From: Verrucomicrobiota bacterium
Lineage (GTDB): Bacteria > Verrucomicrobiota > Verrucomicrobiia > Limisphaerales > J093
Direction: 5' to 3'
Assembly: GCA_027493615.1 (NCBI GenBank)
Contig: JAOSKK010000038.1
Coordinates: 310,001 to 374,000 of the forward strand
Length of the DNA: 64,000 nucleotides
The position numbers and the translations under genes were made by a program. Below the pieces are notes generated by a model. The model was not told the origin of the DNA, did not search any database, and saw only the letters and a list, made by a program, of their open reading frames with translations. Each line of letters opens with the position of its first letter. Position 1 is the stretch's first letter. Below, piece after piece: positions 38,415 to 50,200 of this stretch.

Positions 38415-38521
38415 TGTCACGCCGCGGTTGACAGCCGCGACGTTCGGAGGACAGGCAGGCGCGTGTTGCCGCTCGATCCCGCCGTTGACGAGAAGCGAAG
38501 ACCTGCGCACGGTCGGCGCCC

Positions 38522-39337
38522 ATGGCGCAACCCGCATTCTACGACACGCACGCGCACCTGGATCACTCGGCGTTCCGCGGCGACCTGGCGGCCGTTCTCG
38601 AACGGGCCGTCGCGGCGGGGATTACCCGCATCATCTGTGTCGGCACGGACGAGGCGAGCAGCCGGGAAGCGGTGGCCCTGGCGGAGCGGCACGCGGAACT
38701 CTACGCCGTGGTGGGCTGGCATCCGTCTGAGGTGGAGCAGGCGCCGGTGGATGTTCGGCCGCTGCTGCGCGAGCTGGCGGGGCACCCGAAGGTGGTGGCG
38801 CTGGGCGAGACGGGGATGGACTACTTCCGGCTGCCGAAGCGGCCGGCGGGGGAGGGCTCGGCCAAGGAGGATCCCGTGAAGGCCCGCCAGGCGGACCTGT
38901 TTCGGCAACACCTTGAGGTGGCGGCCGAGGTGGGGTTGAACGTGGTGGTCCATCAACGGGCGGCGCTGGAGGACACGCTGCGAGTGATCGAGCCTTTTGC
39001 CGGGCGGGTGCGCGGCCAGTTCCACTGTTTCGCGGATGATGTGGCCGCGCTGGAGCGGATCCTGGCGCTGGGCAGCCTGGTGAGTTTCACCGGCCTGGTC
39101 ACATTCCCGAAGGCTGGTTCGGTGCGGGAGGCGCTGGCGGCGGCGCCGGCGGATCGGTTCATGCTCGAAACGGACAGTCCCTATCTGGCGCCGGTGCCGC
39201 GCCGCGGGGAGCGATGCGAACCAGCTTATGTCCGCGAGATCGCGGTCGAGGCGGCGGCGGTGAGGGGAACGAGCGTGGAGCGACTCAGCGCCGCCACCTG
39301 TGCCACGGCGCACGCGTTCTTCGCGAAGCTGCGTTGA
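38522..39337 (+). CDS. tatD: TatD-family metal-dependent hydrolase
   Basis: A 271-residue TIM-barrel nuclease/hydrolase. FYDTHAHLDH carries the first two metal His, VVGWHPSEV another, GETGMDYF the Glu, QFHCFADD a His and LETDSPYLAP the final Asp. TatD-type enzymes act as DNases and in D-aminoacyl or DNA repair housekeeping roles. An insert (KRPAGEGSAKEDP) between the Glu strand and the next helix is longer than usual. Frame intact. Confidence 0.93.
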   Translation: MAQPAFYDTHAHLDHSAFRGDLAAVLERAVAAGITRIICVGTDEASSREAVALAERHAELYAVVGWHPSEVEQAPVDVRPLLRELAGHPKVVALGETGMDYFRLPKRPAGEGSAKEDPVKARQADLFRQHLEVAAEVGLNVVVHQRAALEDTLRVIEPFAGRVRGQFHCFADDVAALERILALGSLVSFTGLVTFPKAGSVREALAAAPADRFMLETDSPYLAPVPRRGERCEPAYVREIAVEAAAVRGTSVERLSAATCATAHAFFAKLR

Positions 39338-39372
39338 GGGAAGGGCAGCAAGGCGGCCCCGGATCGTGTCGT

Positions 39373-39462
39373 GTCGGCGCCTACATTCCCAGCGCCTCCT
39401 GACGCCAACGCCTCCTGACGTCGGCGCCTACACGCCCAGCGCCTCCTGACGTCGGCGCCTAC
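39373..39462. repeat. Family A repeat, tandem degenerate copies
   Basis: Three direct copies of the right arm (TCGGCGCCTAC), two of them complete as CGCCTCCTGACGTCGGCGCCTAC, with a shorter CGCCTCCTGACGCCAACG between. It sits between the convergent tatD and citrate synthase genes. Confidence 0.8.
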
Positions 39463-39483
39463 GCGGGGCGTGGGACGCCCGGG

Positions 39484-40773
<1,290 letters not shown>

Positions 40774-40908
40774 GATGCAGTGTCGTTCGCTTGTTGCGTG
40801 CCCAGTTGGCTGGGCGGGACTTTGCGTTTTGAGCTTTCGGCTGGCAAGCGCGCAGGGAGGTTCTCCTGGCTGGGCAAACCGGTCCCGCCGGGTTTACCCT
40901 TCCGGCCG

Positions 40909-43024
40909 ATGCAACCCGTTCTGAGCCGCCGCACCTTCCTGCGCCAGGCGACTGGCGTCGCCACGCTCTTTCTCACGGGCAGCCCCGGTCTCGCCGCGCC
41001 GCGACGGGAGGGGCGACCGCCGCGGGAGGGTTTGGTGGCCTTCCGCATTTCGAGCGAGCAATGGCTCGCCGAGAATCGCTTCGCCGCGATGCTGGCCTTT
41101 TTCCGGAAGCAGCGCGGGACAACGGACGAGCTGGCGTTTTTCACGGCGGGCACGCACCCGCCCCTGCCGCGGGCGGAGGTGGAGCGCCGCGCCGAACGGC
41201 TCGCGAGGTTGTTGCCCAGGGTCCGGGCGGAAGGCATGGCCGCGGGGATCAACCTGCTGGCGACGATGGGGCATCACGAGGAGAACCTGGAGCATTCGTT
41301 GGACGAGCCGTGGCAGCGGGTCGTGGACCCGAGCGGTCAGGTGTCCCGGGGGAGCTACTGCCCGGCGGGCGATGAGTTCCGCGGTTATGTGGCCGGGGTG
41401 TACGCGGTCTTGACCGACGCGGCACCGGACTTTCTTTGGATTGACGACGACGTGCGGTTGGCGGGCCACCTGCCGATTGGCTTCACGTGCTTCTGTCCGG
41501 GCTGCGTGCGGCGGTTCTCGGAGCGCGTGGGGCGTGCCTTCGATCGCGCGACGTTGGTGGCGAGTTTCAGCACGGGTTCGCTTGAGGAACGGCTGGGATG
41601 GCGTCGGCGTTGGTTGGAGCACAACCGCGGGGTGCTGGACGATTTGTTCCGGCTGATCGAGGCGACGGTCCACGGGCTTCGCCCGGAGCTTCCGCTGGGG
41701 TTCATGACGGGTGACCGGTTTTACGAGGGGTACGACTTCGCGCGTTGGGCGAGGACGCTGGCTGGGCCCGGGGAACGTCGGTGCGCTGGCGGCCGGGCGG
41801 GGGCTTCTACTCAGACGAGTCACTCGTTGGGTTGGTCGCCAAAGCCCATGACGTGGGCCGTCAAGTGGCCCAGTTACCGCCGCAAGTCGCCGTCATCCAG
41901 TCGGAGATCGAAAACTTTCCGTATGACCTGCTGCGCAAGAGCGTGGAGGCGACCGTGGTGGAAGCGGCGACGCACATGGCGGCGGGGACGACCGGGACCG
42001 CGTTTAACGTGTTGTCGCAGCGGCCGGATCCCCTTGAGGAGTACGAGCCGATGCTGCGTCGGATTCGCGAGGTCAAGCCTTTCTACCAGCGGCTCCGCGA
42101 CGAGCTTGGCCGGGCCACGCTTTGCGGGATGTGGCCGGCCTGGAACCGCGATGTGTTTGCGGCGAACCAGGTCGATGGTTCCTGGCCCGCGGGAGGGTCC
42201 GATGCGGTGGGTGCGCTGATGCGGTCTTATGTGCTTGGTGAGCTGGGCATTCCGTTGTGCTATGCGGCCGAGGGTGCGGTGGCTGCGGTGCTGGCCGGGC
42301 CCGGGTTATTGGCGCTGTCGGCCGAGGAGCTACGCCGCTTGTTTGCCGGCGGGGTGCTGATGGATGTCGCGGCGTGGCGGGCCCTCGAACGGCTGGGGCT
42401 CGCCGGCTGGACGGGGGTGCGGCCCGGCGCGGGGGTGGATCGTGATGCGCTGGAGGTGCTGGCGGATCATCCGCTGAACGGGCGGTTCAAGGGTTGGTCC
42501 CGGGACGGGCGCCAGTCCTTCTGGCGTGAGGCGGCCTATCCACTGGAGGCGCTGGGGGGTGATCGCGTGGAGCGGTTGGCGACGCTCAGCGACTACGGTG
42601 GTCGGGATCTGGGGGCGTCGATGACGGCGTTCGCGAACGAGTTGGGCGGTCGGGTCGTGGTGATGGGGTACTACCCGTGGTCCCAGATGCATCACTGGGC
42701 GAAGTCGAGCCAGATGAAGGCCGTGTGCGCGTGGCTGAGCCAGGACCGGTTGCCGGTGGTGCTGGAGAGCTTTTCGCGAGTGCACGTTTGGGCGCGGCGG
42801 CCCGCCCCCGGGCGGCTGGCGTGTGTGTTGCTGAACGCTTCGCTGGATCCCGCGCGTGAACCCAGCCTGCGGTTGGCGGGTGACTTTCAGAAGGTGCGCT
42901 GGCATGGCATGGACGGGAAATCGCGGGCGCTTCGCCCGGTGCCGGTGCCCGGCGGGGCGCCTGTCGGGTCAAGGCGCCCACCCTGGCCCCGTGGAGCGTG
43001 AGTCTGATCGTGGCGACGGGCTGA
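40909..43024 (+). CDS. Tat-exported putative glycoside hydrolase (frameshifted)
   Basis: The start at 40909 gives a Tat leader (SRRTFLRQATGVATLFL). The body is TIM-barrel-like: PDFLWIDDDVRLAGH, then a Cys cluster FTCFCPGCVRRF (CxCxxC), then the frame shifts near 41768 (a GGGG run) and continues RPGGGFYSDESLVGL and VAVIQSEIENFPYD. A later segment (EELRRLFAGGVLMDVAAWRAL) resembles the glutamine-amidotransferase-like trimerisation domain of GH42-type proteins. A last shift near 42960 leads to a tail VKAPTLAPWSVSLIVATG and the stop at 43024. Substrate unknown; the family call rests on fold features only. Confidence 0.7.
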
Positions 43025-43299
43025 GCCCTCGTTCCGGAGGGTCTTCGCCCCACCGGGACCGGTTCAGGACCACGTCTGGTTGGCCAACGGCCGGCTCGTT
43101 TGGCGCAACGCGGCGTGCGATGGCCGCAGGGGAGCGAAGGGCACTTTTCCGGATCGCTGGGGATTTCCTCGCGTTCTTCCGCGTGGCCGCAGGTGCAACG
43201 GAAACGGGTGATTCGCCCGGCGTAACCGCGCAAGATCCTGATGGGCATCATGGTTTCACCGCAGACCGGGCAGGGCAGAGACTCGGTATCGGTATTCAT
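42586..43299 (-). CDS. Small zinc-ribbon protein (only the 5' part is convincing)
   Basis: From 43299 the frame starts LPCPVCGETMMPIRILRGYA and then FRCTCGHAEEREEI, a CxxC...CxC zinc ribbon. After about residue 60 the reading becomes Arg/Pro-rich and runs antisense into the hydrolase gene, so the real protein probably ends earlier, perhaps after a hidden shift. I could not fix the end. Function unknown. Confidence 0.4.
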   Translation of the reverse strand: MNTDTESLPCPVCGETMMPIRILRGYAGRITRFRCTCGHAEEREEIPSDPEKCPSLPCGHRTPRCAKRAGRWPTRRGPEPVPVGRRPSGTRAQPVATIRLTLHGARVGALTRQAPRRAPAPGEAPAISRPCHASAPSESHPPTAGWVHARDPAKRSATHTPAARGRAAAPKRALAKSSPAPPATGPGSATRTRPSSGSTSPSDASGTTGSTPSPRPDRPTRSRTPSSTPPDPDHRSR

Positions 43300-43419
43300 A
43301 AGCCATTATCACAGCATGCATCATGCCTAGATATGATGGCGGTCGCGGCCGGCCCGGGGGGGCGTCTCGCGGAGGGCACGAGGGGGGAGGCGCAGGAGGC
43401 GTTGCCGTGGGGCCATGGA

Positions 43420-43443
43420 ACGCCTCCTCACGTCGGCGCCTAC
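43420..43443. repeat. Family A repeat, half copy
   Basis: AACGCCTCCTCACGTCGGCG followed by CCTAC, the right arm of family A, with a faint CAGGAGGCGTT left arm about 30 bases earlier. Confidence 0.7.
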
Positions 43444-43479
43444 GGGGGAGGGAAGGTTTCGGAGGTCAAAGAGGGCGGG

Positions 43480-43704
43480 CTACGCGCCGACCCAACCGAG
43501 GGGGTGGGGAACGGCATCGCGGCTGAGGTTCTCGGATACCGTGGCGGCGGCCATGCGCAACCCGACGGCCGCACCCCGGTGAGCGATGCCCTTCTGGAGG
43601 TCGCCCGCCTGCAGGGCGGAGCGGGCGTGGGCATCTTGCTCGTCCGCCAGGGCGTGGAGATGATCGGTCAGATCGTCACGGAGGTTCTGCATTTCCAGGC
43701 TCAT
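43480..43704 (-). CDS. Small hypothetical protein, helical
   Basis: A 74-residue frame beginning MSLEMQNLRDDLTDHLHALA, rich in Ala, His, Asp and Gln, likely all-helical. It lies upstream of the response regulator on the same strand side but not in an obvious operon. I recognise no family. Codon use looks ordinary. Confidence 0.45.
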   Translation of the reverse strand: MSLEMQNLRDDLTDHLHALADEQDAHARSALQAGDLQKGIAHRGAAVGLRMAAATVSENLSRDAVPHPLGWVGA

Positions 43705-43813
43705 GTTGTGTGCGGGTTCTGAGGTGGTTCTGGCAACCCCCTTCGGAGGGCAGGGGCGGCACCGGATGGGGGTGGCGATGCCGCCATCAGGACGGTGTGG
43801 CAGGAGGGCAGAG

Positions 43814-44530
43814 TCAGAGTTCGCGGTGCGTTTCCAGCCAGTGAACCGCGGCGTGGACCAGGGCGGTCGAGTCGGCGAAGCCCAGCTTCTGTTTGATGTG
43901 GTCCCGGTGCGATTCGATGGTCTTGACGCTCAAGTGGAGGGTTTCGGCGATCTGGCGGGTGGTACGGCCGCGGCCATAGAGCTCGAAGACCTGGAGTTCG
44001 CGGTCGCTGAGCTCCTCGCTGACGTCGCCCGGAGGGAAGGAGGTGGCGTGGCCGAGCTTGGCGAGGATCCGGTGGGTGATGCCGTGGCTGAGATGGAACT
44101 TGTCGGCGAGCACGTCATGCACGGCCGCGACGAGTTCGGCGGGCGGTCGGTCTTTCATGACGTAACCGCGCGCGCCGGCGCGGACGCAGCGCTCGGCGTA
44201 AAGGGCTTCATCGTGATTGGACAGCACCAGCACCGGCAGATCGGCCCGCCGCGCGGCCAGATCCTTGATCAGGTCCAGGCCGTTGGATTGCTCCAGGGTG
44301 AGATCGACGATGGCGATGTCAGGGGGTTGGGCCGTGGCCGCTTCCAGGGCCTGGGCCGCCCCCGACGCCTCACCCTGCACCACCAAGTCGGCCTCCGCGT
44401 TGATCACCTGGCGGAGTCCCTCGCGGAAGATGGGATGGTCATCGACGATCAACACCTGCACCTTGCGGCGGTCGCTGCTGGCCCCGGGAGCCACTGCCGG
44501 CGGAGCGGCCTTGCTGCGGTCACGTGCCAT
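43814..44530 (-). CDS. NarL/LuxR-type response regulator
   Basis: From the ATG at 44530 a basic linker precedes the receiver domain: VLIVDDHPIFREGLRQVI (acid pair), DIAIVDLTLEQSNGLDL (phospho-acceptor Asp), VLVLSNHDE and GYVMKDRPPAEL (Lys). The output domain is LuxR-type (LSDRELQVFELYGRGRTTRQ, TIESHRDHIKQKLG). It is partner to the histidine kinase just upstream, with which it is in the same open frame. Targets unknown; no stretch in the window looks like a specific site. Confidence 0.9.
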   Translation of the reverse strand: MARDRSKAAPPAVAPGASSDRRKVQVLIVDDHPIFREGLRQVINAEADLVVQGEASGAAQALEAATAQPPDIAIVDLTLEQSNGLDLIKDLAARRADLPVLVLSNHDEALYAERCVRAGARGYVMKDRPPAELVAAVHDVLADKFHLSHGITHRILAKLGHATSFPPGDVSEELSDRELQVFELYGRGRTTRQIAETLHLSVKTIESHRDHIKQKLGFADSTALVHAAVHWLETHREL

Positions 44531-45578
44531 GGGAAGCGTCCTGTTCCGGTCGGACCTGCTCAGCGGCCATGAACCGCGGAGGGTGCAGGTTGGAAGCCCG
44601 CACCACAGGTTCAGGGAGAGGGCGGCCGCCGGTTCGTGCTGAAGCCGCTGGGCCGCCAGGCAACGGGTGGAGCCAGGCAGAGGCAGCGAGCACACGACGC
44701 GCAAGCCGTGTCCGGGGCGGGCGCGCCAGCGTAAAGTGGCGCCGATGGCGCCGGCGCGATAGCGCATGGTTTGCATGCCCAGGCCGTTTCGGGAAACGGC
44801 GCTGGGTCGCCAACCATACCCGTCGTCCTGCACGATGAGTCGCAGTCGGCCGCGGACGGCCTGGAGGTGGATGGTCACCTGGCTGGCGTGGCCATGCTTC
44901 ACGGCATTATGCACGGCTTCCTGCGCGATCCGGTACAGGTGGGTGGCGAGGGGTGGGGTCGGGGAGTCCCAAGTCGGCGTCGCCGAAGAACCAGCACGTC
45001 AGCGGGTAGGTCCGTTCCACGGAGCGGGCGAGGCCCCGGAGGGCTTCGACCAACCCTTGGGGTTCGGGCTTGACGGGCAGCAGGCCGCGGGCGACGGCCC
45101 GGGCTTGCTCGGTCGCCTCGGAGATCAGTTCCACGATACGCCCGGCCTCCTCGGCTTCGGGGCGGGCGTGGCTTTCGAGTTTGCGCAGCAGCACGTGAGC
45201 GAGGTAGGCGATGCCGGAGAGTTGCTGGCTCAAGCCGTCGTGGAGATCCTGGCCGATTCGCCGTTGGACACGCTCGGCGGTCTCAAGGACCAGCGACTGC
45301 AGCCGTTTGATCTCGGTGGCCCGGTAGCCGAAGAGGCGCTCGGCTCCGCCATTCCAGCTAAACACTCTGCCGTCCAAGGTTTTGCCGACGATGGCATCGT
45401 CGGAGTCCTCGACCAGCGAGGCGGCGAGGGACACCGCCTGTTCCGGGCGCGGCGGTGGGTACGTGGCGCCATTGACCGCCTCCCCCGTCGTCCTGACCTG
45501 TGGATGGCTGATAATTGGCATCACGATCATGAATACATCGCTACGGACAGTCGTTGGGGAGGGCGCGTTCAATCCCAT
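44531..45578 (-). CDS. Sensor histidine kinase with PAS domain (frameshifted; no stop before the regulator)
   Basis: A short PAS segment (SDDAIVGKTLDGRVFSWNGG) leads to a HisKA_3 box with the phospho-His in GQDLHDGLSQQL and then, after a frame change near 44955 (G4 runs), the ATPase part with the N-box HNAVKHGHAS and glycine boxes DDGYGW and NGLGMQTM. Cytoplasmic, as no membrane helix is seen. The start is uncertain (45578 or 45530). The kinase frame has no stop codon before the regulator start at 44530; a family C repeat occupies the junction. Confidence 0.78.
44566..44608 (+). repeat. Interspersed repeat family C, copy 2
   Basis: GCCATGAACCGCGGAGGGTG then CAGGTTGGAAGCCCGCACCACAG-type block, matching 6345-6387 and 56957-57000. 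It sits at the junction of the kinase and regulator genes. Confidence 0.8.
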
Positions 45579-45770
45579 CTGCCGCCGGGCACGGGACCGG
45601 CACGGGGGGAGGGGTGCCGCGGCAGGCGCCGCGGCGCAGCGGTCCCGCCGGACCCGGCGGCAGAAAGTGAGCGAACCGATGGGATGCCGAGGCATCCCAT
45701 CGGTCGGGGTACAGAGGCGCGTGTTGGGTCTGGGGCGGTTGCATGGTGGGGGAGACGGGCTCGAGGCGGC

Positions 45771-46378
45771 CTACCGGTCGCGCTCGGCCGGGTCGTCTTG
45801 GGACTCGGTCGGCGAGTCGGGAGCCGGATCGGTGGCGGGTTGGGTTTGCTGCGGAGTGGGCTGCCAGAAGGGTTCAGCGCCCCAAACCGGGTTGATCAGG
45901 CTTGGCCAGTTCTTCGGATCGAAGCCCCGGGCCTGTTCGAGTCTGGCCCGGTCGGCCTGGAGCGTGAGGTAAGTGCCGTCCAGGCTGACTTGGAAGGCCC
46001 GGAGCGGGACGGCGTGGAGTTTGTCACTGGCGAACAAGCCGCCGCCGCTGTTGAGCACGCCGTAAGAGACTCGCTCGGTCTTGAGGTCGAAGACGATGTC
46101 GTGGATCTTGCCCAGCGGTTTGCCGTCGGGGCCACGGACCTCCATACCGATGAGGCTGGTGGCCTTATTGGCCTTGGTGGGTTTCCACTCGCTGGGTGGA
46201 AGGGGGTGGTCTCCCGGAGGAGCCGTTCGTTGGGTGGTGGGTCCGCGTCCGCCGGGTGATGAGCAGGCGGGGCCAGCGGTTGCTGGGCCGTGAGGGAACC
46301 CCCGAGCGCGACCAACAGCGCGAGGCTGAGGACCGCCGGGGAACGTTGCTTCGAGGTGAATCCGCTTATGGCTTTCAT
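45771..46378 (-). CDS. Secreted PRC-barrel protein (frameshifted)
   Basis: The ATG at 46378 gives a signal peptide (MKAISGFTSKQRSPAVLSLA, LLVALGGSLTAQQ). The frame shifts near 46195 (GGTGGAAGGGGG) into the PRC barrel: MEVRGPDGKPLGKIHDIVFD, LKTERVSYGVLNSGGGLFAS and KLHAVPLRAFQVS. A Pro/Gln-rich tail ends it. PRC-barrel proteins often bind or sense at the envelope; the role here is unknown. Confidence 0.8.
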
Positions 46379-46581
46379 CGTCGAACTTTCACTTTGTTGA
46401 CTTGCACTCTCGGTTACGCGTTGCCTGGTCGGGGCGGATCTCACTCCGCCGCGCGGGAAGCCACCCGGCCTCCCGGGGCAACGCGCAACCGATGGCTCAG
46501 CTCCGGGCGCGGCGCAACGGCGAGCGGCCCTGATTGTCGGATGGGAGATTTCCCCACCGGGGGTCGGAGAATCCCCAGGTC

Positions 46582-47175
46582 ATGCTGGGTCTGTCCGTGG
46601 CAGCCGGATGTTTCGCCGATGATGCATGGACCCGGCTCCGGGAGGATCGGGACCTGACGCCGGCCGGGCTGTTGCAGCACTTTGCCGGGTTCGGCTTCGA
46701 GTTGGGTGAGACGTTGCAGGACGCGGAGACCTTCCTGCGCCGGCGCCGAGGGGACTGCGATGACTTTGCGAGCCTGGCCAGCCAGGTGCTCACGGAGCGT
46801 GGTTGGCACCCCAAGCTGGTCGTTGTGATGATGGAACGTCAGACGCACGTGGTCTGCTATGTGCAGGAGGCGAAAGGGTTTCTGGACTACAACCGCCGTG
46901 CGGTTCCTGACCCCGTCGTCGCCTCGGATGGTTCGCTCGAAGATATCGCGGCCAAGGTTGCGACGGCCTTTCGCAGCGAATGGTGGATGGCCTCCGAATT
47001 CGCGTATCGGGACCAGGCGACGGTGTTCCTCGACAACGCGTTCCCGTCGGCGGTGGTGGCGAAGGTGCCGGTCGAGAGCCGGGCAGAAACCGAAGTCGCG
47101 AGTTCGTCAGCCCCGGTCGCAGCGCCCGCGACGCCCAAGGTCGAGGCGGCCGTGCCGGCGGCGGCAAACCCCTGA
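46582..47175 (+). CDS. Transglutaminase-like cysteine peptidase family protein
   Basis: The catalytic pattern is clear: RRGDCDDFASLASQVL (Cys), RQTHVVCYVQ (His) and GFLDYN (Asp), as in bacterial transglutaminase-like proteins. I take the first ATG (46582); a TTG at 46534 is the other option. MLGLSVAAGC could be a weak lipobox but lacks basic residues. The tail is Ala/Pro-rich. Substrate unknown. Confidence 0.72.
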   Translation: MLGLSVAAGCFADDAWTRLREDRDLTPAGLLQHFAGFGFELGETLQDAETFLRRRRGDCDDFASLASQVLTERGWHPKLVVVMMERQTHVVCYVQEAKGFLDYNRRAVPDPVVASDGSLEDIAAKVATAFRSEWWMASEFAYRDQATVFLDNAFPSAVVAKVPVESRAETEVASSSAPVAAPATPKVEAAVPAAANP

Positions 47176-47250
47176 GGCGGCGGGCGACTGCTGTGGCCAG
47201 TGTGTTGTGGCCGGGCCCTCCACTGGAGGGTGACGAGCCGAAGTGTCGAT

Positions 47251-50200
47251 TCAGGGCACCACCACCGTGCGGTAGAAGCCCTGGGGTTCCCCGGCGGCTG
47301 ACGGATCGAGGATGCGCAGGCCACCGACGGGAATCCGGTGCGTGTCCAGCCCTTCCCAGTGCTTCAGGTCACGACTCCTTTCGAGCCGCACGCGGGTGCC
47401 TGGCTGCCCCCAGAGCATGAGTTCCAGGCCTTGGGTGCCCAAGGAGCGGATCGCATCGAACTCGGGCTGGCGGGGGATCGAACTCATGCGCGCCCATGTC
47501 AACCCGGGCCACTCCATCTCCGTCGCCGTCCAGGGGACGGGGCACCCCGAAGATGTCGGAGCTCAGGATCCCGGCGAGGTCCTTACCCGCGTCGATGCAG
47601 GGGGAAGCAGGGCGTAGCCGCAGGTCACCGGCGGAGAGGTTCAGGAAACGCGGATCGGCCTCCACGTTGCCGGGACCTTCGGGCAGCGGGCTGGTACAGG
47701 AGTACTCGAACCCGCACTCCGCCCAATTGCCCGGGTCGCCCCAGTCGGGTGCAGTATTGCCATAGACGATGCTGTTGATGAGTGTGCAGCCACTGGCCCC
47801 GCATCCCCATTCGGCCTGGTTCCCCCGTCAGACTGCAGTGGTAGAGAGTGCAGTAAGCCGCCCCGCCACCCTCCCATCCGGCCACGTTACCGCTAAGAAG
47901 GCAGTTGTAGAGGATGCCACCCCGGACGCCGCCTCCGCCCCACGCAGCGGTGTTGGCCGTGAGGATGCAGTTGGTCAGGACCCCGGTGGGTTCACAGTAC
48001 GCGCCGCCTCCTTCCTCGGCGTAGCCGCCGGTCAACGTGAACCCGCTGAGGGTGCAACCCTCCCCGATATACGCGCAGCGGACGCCGTCGGCACCCTCGA
48101 TGCGCGTCAGACGGGGGCCGGACAGGCTTTGGACCTGGATCTGGTCGGTGAGGGCCATCCGGTTGAGCCCCTGGGCCGGGTGGGGCGCGCCCTGGTAGAC
48201 GCCGTTGGTCACCAGGACCATTCGTCCGGGGCGGTACCGGCGAGGATGGCGTCCTGGATGTGGTTCGCCGCGGTCGCCCAGGTGCCATGGGGGAAGGCGG
48301 GAGTGGGGTTGGCCGCGTTGACATAGCGGACCGGGGCGTAGACCTCGATCGGGAATTCCGCCGTGATGCCGTACGGGTAACGGTCATTGAAACCGGTCAA
48401 CCGGACGGTGTAGGTGCCGTTGGTCTTCCACTGATGCACCACGTAGGGTTGGTTGGTGATCCAAGTGCCGTCGCCCATCGACCACACACTGCTGAGCAGG
48501 GGGCCGGTGTTGAGTGCGGCGAAGGACACGGGCGTGCCGGCGTCCAGTCCCACGGCGCGGCCCTGGCTGACCATCTGCATCGTCAATGGACCAAAGCTCT
48601 GGCCCGGCCAGAGCTGGTCGGCGCCGATGGCCGGGGGATCGGCCCAGGGTTCGCCGTCGATGTCCACCCCCTGTGCCCACGCGGAATTCCCTGCCCCGAG
48701 GCACGGCGAGACGGCGCTGAGGTGAGTTGCCGAGGCCATGCGGGGATCGAGCGCAAGATTCCCACGTCCGGGTGGCGCCGGGGTGGTGCAGGAGTATTCG
48801 AAGGCCGTGTCCACCCAGTTGTCGCCTTGGTTGAAATAGACGAGGGAATTGAAGGCCCTGCCACCGTGCGCACCGCCGCCGGTGTTGCCGGTGACGGTGC
48901 AGTGGTAGAGCACGGAGCTGCCCGCCGCTCCGCCACCAAAGGTCGCCGTGTTTGCTGTGAGCGTGCAGTTGTGCAGGGTCGCCCCGAAGGCCCCACCACC
49001 TCCCCTTGCGGCCTTGTTGTCCGAGAGCCTGCAGTTGTGGAGTGTTCCGCCCCAAGCGCCGCCCCCGTCCGTGGTGGCGGCATTGCCGGCGAGGAGGCAG
49101 TTGGTGACCACGCCGGAGGGGGCGGCGAGGACACCGCCTCCGTGTGTCGCCACGCCGCCTGTGAGGGTGAAGCCGCTCAGGTGCTCCCCTCCCCGACGTA
49201 GGCGCAACGGGCCGTGCCATTCCCACTGATAATCGTTGCTTCGGGCCCCTGGACGCTGCGCACCACCACGTTGGTCAGGGTGACGCGGTTGGGGCCGTCC
49301 CGTTCCGTCGTGCCTGCCTGGTAGACCCCGTTGGTCACCCAGACAAGCCGCCCGGGCACAGGGTTGGCGTTGAGGGCGTCCTGGATGTTCGTGGCGGCGG
49401 TGGCCCATGTGACGTAGGGAGGAACGGGCGTCGGGTTGGCTGCGTCGACATACCGGACGGCTGCAACGATCGCGATGTCGAGGCTTGTCGTCACCCCTTC
49501 CGGGTGCGTGTCGTTGTAGCCCGTGAGCCGGACGGTGTACGTCCCGGGCGCCGTCCAGGCGTGCGAGGCAACGGGCTGGTTGGTGAGGAGAACGCCGTCT
49601 CCGAAGTCCCAGGTGCTGGAGAGGATTCGACCAGTGTTGTGGGCAGCGAACCGGATCGGGAACCCTGGGGCGACTTGGAGGAACTCGGCCGTGATCTCCA
49701 GCGCCAGTGGGCCGGTGGCCTGGCCGGGCCAGACCTGATCGGCACCGATGGCCGGAGGGTCGGCCCACGGTTCGCCGTCGATGTCGAGTCGGGTGGCCCA
49801 GAGGGGGTTGCCGGCCGCCAGGCACGGGGAGCGATCCGAAAGGTGGGTGGTGGAAACGAGTTGAGGGTCCAGATCGAGATTACCTGGTCCGGGCGGCAGC
49901 GGCAGGGTGCAGGAGTAGGCGAAAGTGCTCTCGACCCAATCCTCGTCGGCGTTGAAGTACACGAGGCAGTTGCAGGCGGTGGCGGAGTGCAGACCGCCGC
50001 CTGCGTTGGCCGTCACGGTGCAGTTGTATAGGGTTCCACCGAACGCCCCACCCCCGCCCAACGAGGCTTGATTGTCCGTGAGGGCACAGTTGAACAGCGT
50101 GGCGGCATAGGCACCGCCACCGCGCTGCTTGGCCCGGTTGCCGCGCAGGATGCAATTGTAGAGCACGGTGTTGGTATCGCCCGCGACGCCGCCGCCCTCG

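Noticed and set aside
39373..39462. Possible small CRISPR array
   Set aside because: Repeats are of unequal length with no spacers of constant size, and the unit belongs to dispersed family A; no cas genes in the window.
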